A DNA stretch of 64,000 bases from Microvirga sp. (GTDB lineage Bacteria; Pseudomonadota; Alphaproteobacteria; Rhizobiales; Beijerinckiaceae): positions 1-64,000 of the forward strand of contig JAPSLB010000007.1 in the NCBI GenBank assembly GCA_031181145.1, written 5' to 3'. Under the pieces are notes generated by a model. That model had not been told where the DNA came from. It ran no database searches and saw only the letters and a program-made list of their open reading frames with translations. A program made the position numbers and the translations under genes. Below are positions 47,272 through 55,497 of the stretch, piece by piece; the first letter of the stretch is position 1; each line of letters starts with the position of its first letter.

Positions 47272-48357
47272 ATGTCCCTCTCGTCCCCTCCGGAAAAGAA
47301 CCGGCCGATCGTGCTGGTTCTCGGCGGCGGCAATGCTCTCGGCTCCTATCTCGCCGGCGCCTACGAGCATCTGCAGCAGCGGAATGTCGGGCCGCGGTGG
47401 ATCGTCGGCGCCTCCATCGGGGCGATCACGGGGGCGATCATCGCCGGCAATGCGCCGGAGGAACGGGTGCCTCGCCTCAGAGAATTCTGGGAGCAGGCCA
47501 AAATTCATTCCGGTTTTGCGCCCAACCGCGATTCATCGATCCGGCACGCCTACAATGAGGCCCACACCGCGCTCGCCCTCCTGCTCGGACGCCCCGGCCT
47601 CTTCGGACACCGTTTCCCGGGCCTGCTCTCCATGCTGCCATGGATGCCGAGCGATGTGGCGCTCTACGATCACAGGCCGCTGCGGGAAACCCTGGAGCGG
47701 CTGATCGATTTCGCAAGGTTGAACCGGGGTGATATTCGCTTCACCGCCATCTGCGTCGATGTCGAAACAGGCGAGGAAACCGTCTTCGACACGGCACGTG
47801 AGGAAATTGGGCCCGAACATCTCCTGGCCACCTCCGCCATCATGCCTGTCTTTCCTCCCGTCGAGATCGGCGGGCGCCTTCTGTGCGATCCGGGGTTCAC
47901 CAACAACATGCCGGTGGATGTCGCCCTTGAAACCCCACCCGAGGAAGACACGCTCTGCATCGCCGTCGAGCTCTTCAGCCTGAAAGCCTCGCGCCCGGTC
48001 TCGCTCGACGCGAGCGCCGAGCGGGCCAACGACCTGGTTTTCGCGAGTTCCTCCCGGCGCAGCATCCAGGCCCTGCAGCGGGAATACGGCCTTCGCGAGC
48101 AGATCGAACCGAACGGATCGTCCGTCACGCTCCTGCATCTTGCCTATCAGTCGGGCAGCGACGAGCGTGCGGGAAAGGCCTTCGACTACTCACCCGCTTC
48201 GCTTCGGGACCGCTGGGCGGCCGGAATGCGCGACATGGAGCACGCCCTCGCACAGCTTGCCGATGCACGTCGCGAGGCAAAACGGCTCAACGTGATCAGA
48301 CTCGATCCGCATATGGCTGCCGCCACAGCCGCGGCGGGCGCTCGTGCGAGCGCCTAG
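47272..48357 (+). CDS. Patatin-like phospholipase family protein
   Basis: 361 residues. The oxyanion loop is VLGGGNALGSYLAG, the nucleophile elbow GASIG (Ser48), and the Asp of the dyad Asp206 in LLCDPGFTNNMPVD. The usual motif is DG[GA]; here it is DPG, a modest deviation. Patatins are acyl hydrolases acting on phospholipids. Near the C-terminus there is a DUF3734-like region with FASSSRRSIQAL and a coiled end. I chose the ATG at 47272. Its TAG stop is the first three bases of a dispersed repeat. Confidence 0.88.
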   Translation: MSLSSPPEKNRPIVLVLGGGNALGSYLAGAYEHLQQRNVGPRWIVGASIGAITGAIIAGNAPEERVPRLREFWEQAKIHSGFAPNRDSSIRHAYNEAHTALALLLGRPGLFGHRFPGLLSMLPWMPSDVALYDHRPLRETLERLIDFARLNRGDIRFTAICVDVETGEETVFDTAREEIGPEHLLATSAIMPVFPPVEIGGRLLCDPGFTNNMPVDVALETPPEEDTLCIAVELFSLKASRPVSLDASAERANDLVFASSSRRSIQALQREYGLREQIEPNGSSVTLLHLAYQSGSDERAGKAFDYSPASLRDRWAAGMRDMEHALAQLADARREAKRLNVIRLDPHMAAATAAAGARASA

Positions 48358-48473
48358 CGCATCGTGCGGAAAAGTGGACCCGGTTTTCCGCAGCGGGCGA
48401 CGCGCTGCCTATGTGAGGGAAGGTCAGATTGATCCCAGAAAGCGGATCCTACTTTCGGGTCCGATGATCTAAG
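48355..48473 (+). repeat. Dispersed Rhizobiales-type intergenic repeat, copy D
   Basis: Starts TAGCGCATCGTGCGGAAAAG and ends CGGGTCCGATGATCTAAGG. Inside, TGCGGAAAA (48367-48375) and TTTTCCGCA (48386-48394) form a perfect hairpin with a 10-base loop. The left end gives the patatin stop codon and the right end the stop of the convergent 59-residue gene. Confidence 0.85.
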
Positions 48474-48648
48474 GTCCGCCGGCGAGCGATCCGACGACCG
48501 CCATCGCCAGTTCGTCGAGGTTCACGCGCCCCTCGATCGTCATCATCTCGGCCTCTCTCGCGTCGACCTTCAAGCCCTGGCTTCCCGCCTCCGCCTGCCG
48601 TCGCAACTCGGCGACGATCGCCTCGCGAACCTTGTCTTCGAGATTCAT
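48469..48648 (-). CDS. 59-residue helical protein of unknown function
   Basis: A short gene with AAGGAG eight bases before its ATG. Sequence: MNLEDKVREAIVAELRRQAE, then GSQGLKVDAREAEMMTIEGR and VNLDELAMAVVGSLAGGP. The pattern is an amphipathic helix, a short strand with TIEGRVNLDELA and a last hydrophobic helix; no signal peptide or Cys. The composition is that of a real cytoplasmic protein. Its TAG stop comes from the dispersed repeat. Function unknown; perhaps paired with the HNH gene 67 bases upstream. Confidence 0.7.
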   Translation of the reverse strand: MNLEDKVREAIVAELRRQAEAGSQGLKVDAREAEMMTIEGRVNLDELAMAVVGSLAGGP

Positions 48649-48715
48649 GGCTCACTCCTTCTCCGGAAACGCTTTCCGCGTGCCGAACGTTCGGCCGGGA
48701 GCAAGCGTTCCACGG

Positions 48716-48988
48716 TCAGGGTGACGGCTCGCCTTTCTTGAGAGCGCGGAATTCCTCCGCATCCATGACTCCGCGCCGGTTGTTGCAGGCTTGGCAGGCG
48801 AGCACGAGATTGGCAAGCTTCAGCGGTCCGCCCTCGGAGCGGGGCACCACGTGATCGAGCGTCGCCAGATTCGGCGAGCGGCTCAGCCCCTTGGCCAGGC
48901 GGTGCGTTTCCACGCCGCAATAGACGCAGCGCCCGCCATCGCGCGCATAGATCGTCTCGAACAGCTTGATGCGTTGCGCAGCCTTCAT
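48716..48988 (-). CDS. Small HNH endonuclease
   Basis: 90 residues. Zinc ligands CVYC and CQAC flank the HNH core TLDHVVPRSEGGPLKLANLVLAC (DH, then N in ANL, then CNNRRG). This is the short stand-alone HNH type (like McrA/5-methylcytosine-like or generic). It cuts or nicks DNA; the target is unknown. It is divergent from the BON gene. No methylase or mobile element is near, so a restriction role is not evident. Confidence 0.9.
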   Translation of the reverse strand: MKAAQRIKLFETIYARDGGRCVYCGVETHRLAKGLSRSPNLATLDHVVPRSEGGPLKLANLVLACQACNNRRGVMDAEEFRALKKGEPSP

Positions 48989-49047
48989 GGGACGGAACCT
49001 GGGGGAGATCGGGTTGTTGCTCTTGGCACAGAACAGGAGCTCAAGCC

Positions 49048-49614
49048 ATGGTAGACACCCGCCGCAGGGATCGGAACCCCACCAATGACGACAACGGCTA
49101 CGGCGACGCGCCGAAGGGCGCCGTCGGCTTTCGGGGCGAGGGCCGGGAATATCCGGGCGGCTACGGCGGCGATGCCGACCCGTTCTCGGGAGGCGTGATC
49201 GACGACGGCCACGGCGGTCCTCGCGACGATGAAGGATTCGCGCCCGACTATGCCCGTCACCGCTCCGGGCTCGGCGCGCTCGGCGACCGCGACCCGGACG
49301 ACCCCGATCTGCGCGCTGTCCGCGGCATGGGGAAGGACACGGGTCGGGACATGTCCGGTCCCCATCGCGGGCGCGGCCCGAAGGGCTACAAGCGCTCCGA
49401 CGAGCGCATCCATGAGGACGTATGCGAACGCCTGACGGAAGACCGCCTCATCGATGCCTCGAACGTGGAGGTGACGGTGAAGGACGGCGAGGTGACGCTC
49501 TCCGGAACGGTGGCGAGCCGCGGCCTCAAGCGCCGCGCCGAGGACCTTGCGGAACTCGCCTCGGGCGTGCGGCACGTGCAGAACAACCTGCGGGTGGGAA
49601 GCATCGCTTCGTGA
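49048..49614 (+). CDS. BON domain protein with disordered N-terminus
   Basis: 188 residues. Residues 1-120 are Gly/Asp/Arg-rich and disordered (YGGDADPFSGG, DPDDPDLRAVRGMG). The C-terminal 65 residues form one BON domain: RIHEDVCERLTEDRLIDASNVEV, cut to its motif DASNVEVTVKDGEVTLSGTV, then KRRAEDLAELASGVRHVQNNLRV. BON domains bind membranes or envelope components. It lacks a signal peptide. AGGAG before the ATG. Confidence 0.9.
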   Translation: MVDTRRRDRNPTNDDNGYGDAPKGAVGFRGEGREYPGGYGGDADPFSGGVIDDGHGGPRDDEGFAPDYARHRSGLGALGDRDPDDPDLRAVRGMGKDTGRDMSGPHRGRGPKGYKRSDERIHEDVCERLTEDRLIDASNVEVTVKDGEVTLSGTVASRGLKRRAEDLAELASGVRHVQNNLRVGSIAS

Positions 49615-49648
49615 CCGCACGATCTTCGCCGGGCCGCCGGCGGAGATC

Positions 49649-50317
49649 CTAAGACGCCGCGAGGGGCGAGCTGTCGTAGTTTCTCAGCAGATCCTCCGGG
49701 TCGCGATAGATCGCGATGCAGCCTGCCTCCCGCAGCGCTTCCTCGGAGAAGCCGCCGCTGAGCACGCCCACCATCCTGAGGCCCGCATTGCGCGCGGCCT
49801 CCGCATCATAGGGCGTGTCGCCGACCACCATCGCCTCATGAGCGGAGAGCGGCGACAGTTTGTCGAGGGCGGCCTGGAAGATGTCGGGAAAGGGTTTCGA
49901 ACGCTCCGCGTCGTCGGACGACGTGGCCGCCTCGACGAGATCGGCGATATCCGCGAGCTTCCTGTAGCCGTCCACCTCGTCCTCCTTGCCGGACGAGGCG
50001 AGAACCGCGCGCTGGCCTGCGATGCGAATATGTTCGAACAACCTGCGCACGCCCGGAAATGCGCGGGCCTTCGGCAAGTACTCACGCTTGAAGAGATCCG
50101 CCCGGAACGCCTCGATCTCTTCCCTGCGCCGTTCGAGCACATCGGGAGGAAGCAGCCCGTTCAGGATCTGGTCGCCTCCCTTGCCGATCTGCGCACGCAT
50201 GTCGTTGAACGCGACCTCGAAGCCGAAATGCCTCAGGGATTCGACCCACGCCGAGGCGTGAAGATCGACCGTGTCGACGAGAGTTCCGTCCACGTCGAAG
50301 ATGACCGCTTTGATCAT
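49649..50317 (-). CDS. HAD-family phosphatase
   Basis: 222 residues. Motif I DVDGTLVDT with nucleophile Asp, helical cap domain, motif II AVLASSG, motif III Lys in AERSKPFPDIF and motif IV VVGDTPYDAEAA. It matches the phosphoglycolate phosphatase/beta-phosphoglucomutase-like subgroup; the substrate is not clear. It lies 3 bases after the SemiSWEET gene and is co-transcribed, so a sugar phosphate is plausible. Confidence 0.92.
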   Translation of the reverse strand: MIKAVIFDVDGTLVDTVDLHASAWVESLRHFGFEVAFNDMRAQIGKGGDQILNGLLPPDVLERRREEIEAFRADLFKREYLPKARAFPGVRRLFEHIRIAGQRAVLASSGKEDEVDGYRKLADIADLVEAATSSDDAERSKPFPDIFQAALDKLSPLSAHEAMVVGDTPYDAEAARNAGLRMVGVLSGGFSEEALREAGCIAIYRDPEDLLRNYDSSPLAAS

Positions 50318-50320
50318 GCC

Positions 50321-50575
50321 TCACCCGTGCTTGAGCTTGAAATAAAGGATGGTGCCCGCCAATGCGAGCGTCACCGCGTTGGCCACTATCAGCGGGACCT
50401 CCCCCCTCCAGACGCCATAGGTGAGCCAGAGGGAGAGCCCTGTTATGAGAACCAGAAACATCTTGAGCGAGATGTCCTTGGTCGAGCGCGTACGCCAGAC
50501 CCTGATCACCTGGGGCACGTAGGCCGAGGTCGTGCACAGCGCGGCCGCGTAGCCGGTATAATCCATGAGAGACAT
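50321..50575 (-). CDS. SemiSWEET sugar transporter
   Basis: 84 residues, three helices: YTGYAAALCTTSAYVPQVIRV, MFLVLITGLSLWLTYGVW and VPLIVANAVTLALAGTILYFKL. The PQ motif in YVPQ of helix 1 and the STKDISLKM loop are hallmarks of the bacterial half-SWEET (MtN3) family, which dimerises to carry sugars. Coupled with the HAD phosphatase. Confidence 0.93.
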   Translation of the reverse strand: MSLMDYTGYAAALCTTSAYVPQVIRVWRTRSTKDISLKMFLVLITGLSLWLTYGVWRGEVPLIVANAVTLALAGTILYFKLKHG

Positions 50576-50697
50576 CGAGAGGCATCCATCGACGAGAGGC
50601 CCTCAACGCGCGGCCGGCAGCGTTGTTCCTGAGAAGACAGCTGCGGGAACATCCCGCCCGGCGCGGCGTTGGCGCGCACTGAAGAGGATCGCGATGC

Positions 50698-51387
50698 ATG
50701 GCAACCATTTCCTCAGCCCACGCATCCGGTCGTCTCAGTGCCCGACCTGAGACGATCGCAGCACCGAAGAACACGCCACCGGGCCATCATGCGCTCGAAC
50801 TTGGCCGGGAGCGGGATGGAATCGTGTTCGTTCCGCCAGGGCTCGATTCAACCAAGCCCGCGCCCCTGATCGTAGGCTTTCACGGTGCGGGCGGTATCGC
50901 GTCGCAGATGCTGGATCTGCTCGCCCCTGCCGCCGAAGCGCGGGGCATCATCGTTCTCGTGCCGGAATCGCGCGGTCCTACATGGGATGTGATCAGGGGC
51001 GGCTACGGGCCGGACGTGGCCTTCATCGACGAAGCCCTTCGGAAAGTCTTCCGGATGCATCCGGTCGATCCCGCGCGGATCGCAGCCTCAGGCTTCTCGG
51101 ACGGTGCCTCCTATGCACTCTCCCTCGGAGTCATCAACGGCGAACTCTTCGACCATATCCTGGCCTTCTCGCCCGGCTTCATGGCGCCGACACGGACGGA
51201 AGATACGCCGAAGATCTTCATCTCCCACGGGGTGCGCGACGAGGTTCTGCCCATCGGCCCCTGCAGCCGCCGCATCGCGCCTGCGCTGGAAAAGGCGGGC
51301 TATGACGTGGAATACAGGGAATTCGACGGGGGCCATGTCGTTCCGCCCGAGATGGTCGGGCGCGCGGTCGGCCGCTTTCTCGGCTAG
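50698..51387 (+). CDS. Alpha/beta hydrolase, PHB depolymerase/esterase-like
   Basis: 229 residues. The oxyanion region is LIVGFHGAGG, the nucleophile ASGFSDGASYALSLG (Ser), the acid ISHGVRDEVLPI (Asp) and the His in FDGGHVVPPEM. It resembles phospholipase/carboxylesterase and PHB-depolymerase-like hydrolases. There is no clear signal peptide. It is 9 bases upstream of the Clp1-like gene and is probably in the same transcript. Confidence 0.88.
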   Translation: MATISSAHASGRLSARPETIAAPKNTPPGHHALELGRERDGIVFVPPGLDSTKPAPLIVGFHGAGGIASQMLDLLAPAAEARGIIVLVPESRGPTWDVIRGGYGPDVAFIDEALRKVFRMHPVDPARIAASGFSDGASYALSLGVINGELFDHILAFSPGFMAPTRTEDTPKIFISHGVRDEVLPIGPCSRRIAPALEKAGYDVEYREFDGGHVVPPEMVGRAVGRFLG

Positions 51388-51396
51388 TCCGGTCTC

Positions 51397-52239
51397 ATGG
51401 AGCCGCGGCCGAACCCGCATGTGCCGCCGGAATGGAACGAGGCTGCGCGTCGGATCGAACGCGACATGCGTCGAACCGTAGGCGTGATCGGTCCGGCGGA
51501 CAGCGGGAAGAGCACGCTGGCCGGTTTCCTTTTCGCAGCAGCGGCTCGGGCCGGGCTGAAGGCGGCCTTGATCGACACGGATCTCGGCCAGAAGATCCTC
51601 GGCCCTCCGGCCTGCGTCACCATGTGCGATGCGGATGGCCTGTCTCTCGCCTTCGTCGGCACGACCGATCCCGTCGTCGGTTGGCGGCCGCTTCTCGATG
51701 GCGTCGGCCGGCTTGCCGCACGGGCCGAGGCGGAGATCAGGATCGTCAATACTAGCGGGCTGTTGTCGGGCTCCGGGCGGAAGTTGAAGGCCGCCAAGCT
51801 CGATGTCGTCAAGCCCGACCTGCTGATCGTCCTCGGAACCGCACCCGAAATCGAGATGCTGGCGGGCGAGTGCCCTGACGTCCCTGTCCTGCATCTCCCC
51901 TCTTCTCCCCACGCCAGGCGCAAGACCGACGGGGAACGGCGGGGCCTCCGGCGCGAGGCTTTCCGGCGCCATTTCCGGCATGCTTCCATGGTGATCCTCG
52001 ACAGCCGTCTTGTCCCGGGCTTTCAGACCGGGTCCCTGACCCCGGGTCTCCTGCTCGGGCTGACCGATGCGCAGGGCAATGATGTGGGGCTCGGGATCCT
52101 CGTGGGAGAAGAATCCGGCGGTCTGCTGAGGATCCTGACGCCCGTCGTGGAGCGCCCGATCCATCGGATCACGCCCGGATCGCTCTGTCTCGACGAGAAC
52201 TTTTCGGAGATCCGCAACTGGGCTAACGGAAAGGCGTGA
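51397..52239 (+). CDS. Clp1/Grc3-like polynucleotide kinase family ATPase
   Basis: 280 residues. Walker A GPADSGKST (32-40) follows a short N-terminal segment; DTDLGQ (60-65) is the Clp1/Grc3 signature replacing the usual Walker B-proximal motif; IVNTSGLLSG corresponds to the T-x-G-W 'clasp' region, here lacking the Trp. The C-terminal half (GLLLGLTDAQGNDVGLGILV, then RITPGSLCLDE) fits the C-terminal domain of this group. Eukaryotic relatives phosphorylate RNA 5'-hydroxyl ends; characterised bacterial and archaeal homologues are few. Whether this one acts on RNA is unknown. Confidence 0.75.
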   Translation: MEPRPNPHVPPEWNEAARRIERDMRRTVGVIGPADSGKSTLAGFLFAAAARAGLKAALIDTDLGQKILGPPACVTMCDADGLSLAFVGTTDPVVGWRPLLDGVGRLAARAEAEIRIVNTSGLLSGSGRKLKAAKLDVVKPDLLIVLGTAPEIEMLAGECPDVPVLHLPSSPHARRKTDGERRGLRREAFRRHFRHASMVILDSRLVPGFQTGSLTPGLLLGLTDAQGNDVGLGILVGEESGGLLRILTPVVERPIHRITPGSLCLDENFSEIRNWANGKA

Positions 52240-52282
52240 GAGCTCGCATGCCTTCCGCAGGCAATGTTCAAGGAGCGATGCG

Positions 52283-53014
52283 ATGACCTGGTCCATCATC
52301 GCCAAAGACCCGGAATCCGGTGCTTTCGGCGTTGCCATTGCCACGAAATTCCTTGCCGTGGGAGCCCTCTGCCCCCATGGGAGCGGGCGCCTCGGTGCCT
52401 TGTCGACCCAAGCCTTCACCAACCCGCTCTACGGCACGGACGGCCTTGAGCTCCTTGCGGAGGGGCGTAGCGCCCCCGAGATCGTAGGGATCCTGACAGC
52501 CGCCGATCCGGGACGCGAGCGGCGCCAGCTGCATGTGATCGACCGCGACGGGCAAACCGCAGCGCATACGGGGCGCGAGTGCACCGGCTGGTGCGGCCAT
52601 GCCATGGATGAGGGGGTCTCCGTGGCCGGCAACATGCTGGTGGGCTCCACCGTGATCGAAGCCACCCTGGATGCTTTCGGCCGCCGAAAGGATCTTTCCT
52701 TCCCGGAACGGCTGCTGGCCGCACTCGATGCGGGCCAGGCGGAAGGCGGCGACAAGCGTGGCCGGCAATCCGCCGCATTGAAGATCTGGCGCGGCGAGCC
52801 CTATCCGGTGCTCGACCTGCGCGTCGACGATCACCCGGAGCCCTTGACCGAGCTGCGCCGCCTGCACGGCGTCGCTCACGAACGCTTCATGGCCTTCGTG
52901 GAGGCCCTGCCCACCCGGGCCGCTCCGGCCGGAATTCTCGAGAGCGAGTGGATCGACCGGAGGGCGCGTGAGATCCAGGAGGCGGCACGGAGATCGGGAA
53001 GCCTCTCTCTTTAG
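52283..53014 (+). CDS. DUF1028 Ntn-hydrolase-like protein
   Basis: 243 residues. The family start MTWSIIAKDPESGAFGVAIATKF and the signatures STQAFTNPLYG, RQLHVIDRDGQTAAHTG and DEGVSVAGNML are present (each shown as a fragment). The fold is Ntn-hydrolase-like; function is unknown, often near peptidases or transporters. 43 bases after the Clp1-like gene; probably in one transcript with it. Confidence 0.9.
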   Translation: MTWSIIAKDPESGAFGVAIATKFLAVGALCPHGSGRLGALSTQAFTNPLYGTDGLELLAEGRSAPEIVGILTAADPGRERRQLHVIDRDGQTAAHTGRECTGWCGHAMDEGVSVAGNMLVGSTVIEATLDAFGRRKDLSFPERLLAALDAGQAEGGDKRGRQSAALKIWRGEPYPVLDLRVDDHPEPLTELRRLHGVAHERFMAFVEALPTRAAPAGILESEWIDRRAREIQEAARRSGSLSL

Positions 53015-53105
53015 GCGAATTCCCATGGCGGCGGCCTTGCTTTAGCAAGAACACGTCACAGGCCTCGCGACGTCCTTCCCCTGCCTGTTCTCCGGTGGTT
53101 TTCTC

Positions 53106-53957
53106 ATGTTCGGCATCCCTGTTTTCGACCTGATCTGGCTTGTGGTTGCGCTTCTCGCGGCGGGAGCGATCACGGGTCTGCTGGCGGGCGTGTTCGGCGT
53201 CGGCGGCGGGACCGTGGCGGTGCCGATCCTCTACGAGCTGTTCCGGATCCTGGAGGTGCCCGACGCGGTGCGCATGCCGCTCTGCGTGGGCACGTCGCTG
53301 GCCATCATCATCCCGACCTCGATCCGCTCCTTCAATGCGCACCGTGCCAAGGGCATGGTCGACATGTCGATCCTGAAGGTGTGGGCCGTTCCGGTGGTGC
53401 TGGGGGTGGTGGCCGGAAGCGTGATCGCGCGCTTCGCCCCGGCCGACCTGTTCAAGGCGGTCTTCGTGATCGTGGCGGGCTTCTCGGCCATCCGCCTGCT
53501 CTTCGGCAAGGACGCCTGGCGGCTCGGCCTCGACATGCCGGGCAAACCCTCCATGGTGGCCTATGGCGGGCTCATCGGTATTCTCTCGGCCCTCATGGGC
53601 ATCGGCGGCGGCCTGCTCTCGAACCTGTTCATGACCTTCTACAACAGGCCCATTCATCAGGCGGTGGCGACCTCGTCTGGGCTCGGCATCCTGATTTCGA
53701 TTCCCGGTGCGCTCGGCTATGTCTATGCCGGCTGGCCGTACATGGCGGATTACCCGGAGGTCATCGCCTTCCAGCCGCCCCTCGCGCTGGGCTATGTGTC
53801 GCTCCTGGGCCTCCTGCTCTTCATCCCCACCAGTTCCTGGATGGCCCCGGTCGGAGCGCGTCTGGCGCACAGGCTCCCCAAGCGCAGGCTGGAGATCGCC
53901 CTCGGCATCTTTCTCATTCTCGTCTGCGCACGCTTCGCCGCGAGCCTTCTTGTCTAA
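53106..53957 (+). CDS. TauE/SafE (TSUP) family membrane transporter
   Basis: 283 residues, about eight helices. First half: GAITGLLAGVFGVGGGTVAVPILY and GTSLAIIIPTSIRSFNAH (each the family's glycine and pore motifs). Second half: GILSALMGIGGGLLSNLFMTFYN and VATSSGLGILISIPGALGY. Probably an organic or sulfur-oxyanion transporter. It overlaps a short convergent gene by four bases. Confidence 0.92.
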   Translation: MFGIPVFDLIWLVVALLAAGAITGLLAGVFGVGGGTVAVPILYELFRILEVPDAVRMPLCVGTSLAIIIPTSIRSFNAHRAKGMVDMSILKVWAVPVVLGVVAGSVIARFAPADLFKAVFVIVAGFSAIRLLFGKDAWRLGLDMPGKPSMVAYGGLIGILSALMGIGGGLLSNLFMTFYNRPIHQAVATSSGLGILISIPGALGYVYAGWPYMADYPEVIAFQPPLALGYVSLLGLLLFIPTSSWMAPVGARLAHRLPKRRLEIALGIFLILVCARFAASLLV

Positions 53958-54157
53958 GGCACTTCCGGCTGCGGCGTCGGGTGGATGACCGGCTTGTCCG
54001 GTTCGGGCGGCAGCTCAGGGATCGAGGACGGAATGCTCGGCGCCTCCGGCGGCTCGGGCGTCTCGGGCGGCGCCGGCATGGCCGGAACCGGCTCCGTCGG
54101 GGGCGGCTTGGGGTAGAACTCGTCGGGCTGCTGACGATTGTTGGCGGCTAGGGTCAA
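53954..54157 (-). CDS. Proline-rich small protein
   Basis: 67 residues starting with TTG, preceded by AGGAGAAGG. Sequence is almost entirely Pro, Glu, Thr and Ser: PKPPPTEPVPAMPAPPE and similar. It could be a linker-like or periplasmic-spanning segment, but no hydrophobic anchor is seen. The stop overlaps the TSUP gene end. A low-complexity chance frame is possible; the good ribosome-binding site argues against it. Confidence 0.5.
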   Translation of the reverse strand: MTLAANNRQQPDEFYPKPPPTEPVPAMPAPPETPEPPEAPSIPSSIPELPPEPDKPVIHPTPQPEVP

Positions 54158-54250
54158 GAAAGCCTTCTCCTCATCATCTCACCTCTCAACCCTCGGGAGC
54201 GCCGAAAAGTTCTGCGCCGAGACCATCAAACGACAGTCCGGCTCAGCGCC

Positions 54251-54463
54251 TCAGGCGCGAGTGGTCACATGTCGCTCGATCCCGAAAACCGGCTGCTTCG
54301 TCAGGTCCCTGTTCGTGCGTCGGCGGATTGTCCGGTGCCAGAAGCACGCGCTCGACCCGAAGGTTCGGGCAGACATCGTATCCCTGGTTTTCAGAAACAG
54401 CGCCTTGCGACCGTCGCTGCCGAGAACCACGCCGTCATGGAGAGGCTTGCGATTCCAGTTCAC
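54251..54463 (-). CDS. 70-residue basic protein of unknown function
   Basis: NWNRKPLHDGVVLGSDGRKA..., with a FLKTRDTMSARTFGSS centre and a basic tail HRTIRRRTNRDLTKQP. AAGGAGG lies six bases before a GTG at 54463; an ATG at 54469 would touch the Shine-Dalgarno directly, so I prefer the GTG. A possible Fnr/FixK box lies about 55 bases upstream. The gap between this gene and the TSUP region has no other signal. Family not recognised. Confidence 0.5.
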   Translation of the reverse strand: MNWNRKPLHDGVVLGSDGRKALFLKTRDTMSARTFGSSACFWHRTIRRRTNRDLTKQPVFGIERHVTTRA

Positions 54464-54517
54464 GGTCATCCTCCTTGGGACCGCCCCCATTCTCGCTATC
54501 CATTCGTTCACCCTGCC

Positions 54518-54531
54518 TTGATCCAAATCAG
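54518..54531. promoter_or_regulatory. Fnr/FixK-type box, one mismatch
   Basis: TTGATCCAAATCAG matches TTGAT-N4-ATCAA with one mismatch at the last base. It lies in the divergent gap between the 70-residue gene and the MipA/OmpV gene. Confidence 0.45.
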
Positions 54532-54614
54532 GTGCGGAGTGCTCTGCGGCTTGACCTCCCCGGCATTTGCCGTCAGGACGGGTGCCCCCGAGCACGCTCA
54601 CACGGTGACGAACC

Positions 54615-55436
54615 ATGCGCCTTCCGAAATCTCTGGCTCTTGCGACCCTGTTTCTTTCCGGCGCGGCGTCGATTTCGGCCCGGGCGGCCGATCCCGTCTT
54701 CACGATCCTGCCTGAAAGCCCATCCGGCTGGATCGTGACCCTCAAGGGCAATCTGCGCGCGCAGCCCACCTATCCGGGCGCGGACGATCTGAGCTTCATC
54801 GGCTATCCGTCCTTCAGCCTGCGCCGTGCGGGAACGGTGGAGCGTTTCAGCGCCCCCGACGACGGACTGAGCTTCTCGTTCCTGGATGATTCGACCCTTC
54901 GCTTCGGCGCGGTGGGCCGTTTCGTGGGTGGGCGCTCCCTGGACGACGACAGGCGGCTTCTCGGCCTGAACAAGATCAAGTGGGCGGTCGAACCCGGCCT
55001 GTTCGTGGAATATTGGCCCGTGGACTTCCTGCGCGCTCGCGCGGAAATCCGCCACGGCATCAACGGGCACGATGGATTCGTGGCCGATCTCGGTCTCGAC
55101 GCGGTGCAGACCTTCGGCGCCTTCACCCTTTCGGCGGGACCGCGCCTGTCGCTCGGCGACAGCGAATTCACACGCACCTATTTTGGCGTGACACCTGCGG
55201 AAGCCGCCCTGAACGGACAGGTGGAGGCCTACCGCCCCTCCGGAGGCATCACCTCGGTCGGGGCGACCGCGAGCGCATCCTACGTCTGGTCGGAGCAATG
55301 GACGACGACGGCTTTCGTGTCCTACAAGCGCCTGGTGGGCGACGCGGCGGACAGCCCGATCGTTCGAACCTTCGGCTCCGAAAATCAGGTCGGCCTCGGT
55401 TTCACCGCCTCCTATTCCTTCGCCATCGGGCGGTGA
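54615..55436 (+). CDS. MipA/OmpV family outer membrane protein
   Basis: 273 residues with a signal peptide (MRLPKSLALATLFLSGAASI, cleaved near ARA). Alternating beta-strand pattern: VTLKGNLRAQPTYPGAD, SFSLRRAG, RFGAVGRFVGGRS, then final strand VGLGFTASYSFAIGR ending in an outer-membrane-type hydrophobic strand. MipA was found as a scaffold for murein enzymes in E. coli; OmpV is a small-molecule porin. Convergent to the PTPS gene. Confidence 0.92.
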   Translation: MRLPKSLALATLFLSGAASISARAADPVFTILPESPSGWIVTLKGNLRAQPTYPGADDLSFIGYPSFSLRRAGTVERFSAPDDGLSFSFLDDSTLRFGAVGRFVGGRSLDDDRRLLGLNKIKWAVEPGLFVEYWPVDFLRARAEIRHGINGHDGFVADLGLDAVQTFGAFTLSAGPRLSLGDSEFTRTYFGVTPAEAALNGQVEAYRPSGGITSVGATASASYVWSEQWTTTAFVSYKRLVGDAADSPIVRTFGSENQVGLGFTASYSFAIGR

Positions 55437-55497
55437 GACAGAAGCACGGCGCCTGAAATCCTGAAAAACTCCACGCGCCGCCTTTCTTGTGAGAATT

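Noticed and set aside
48716-48988. HNH nuclease as a homing or restriction element
   Set aside because: It is a free-standing gene with no intron, methylase or mobile-element borders.
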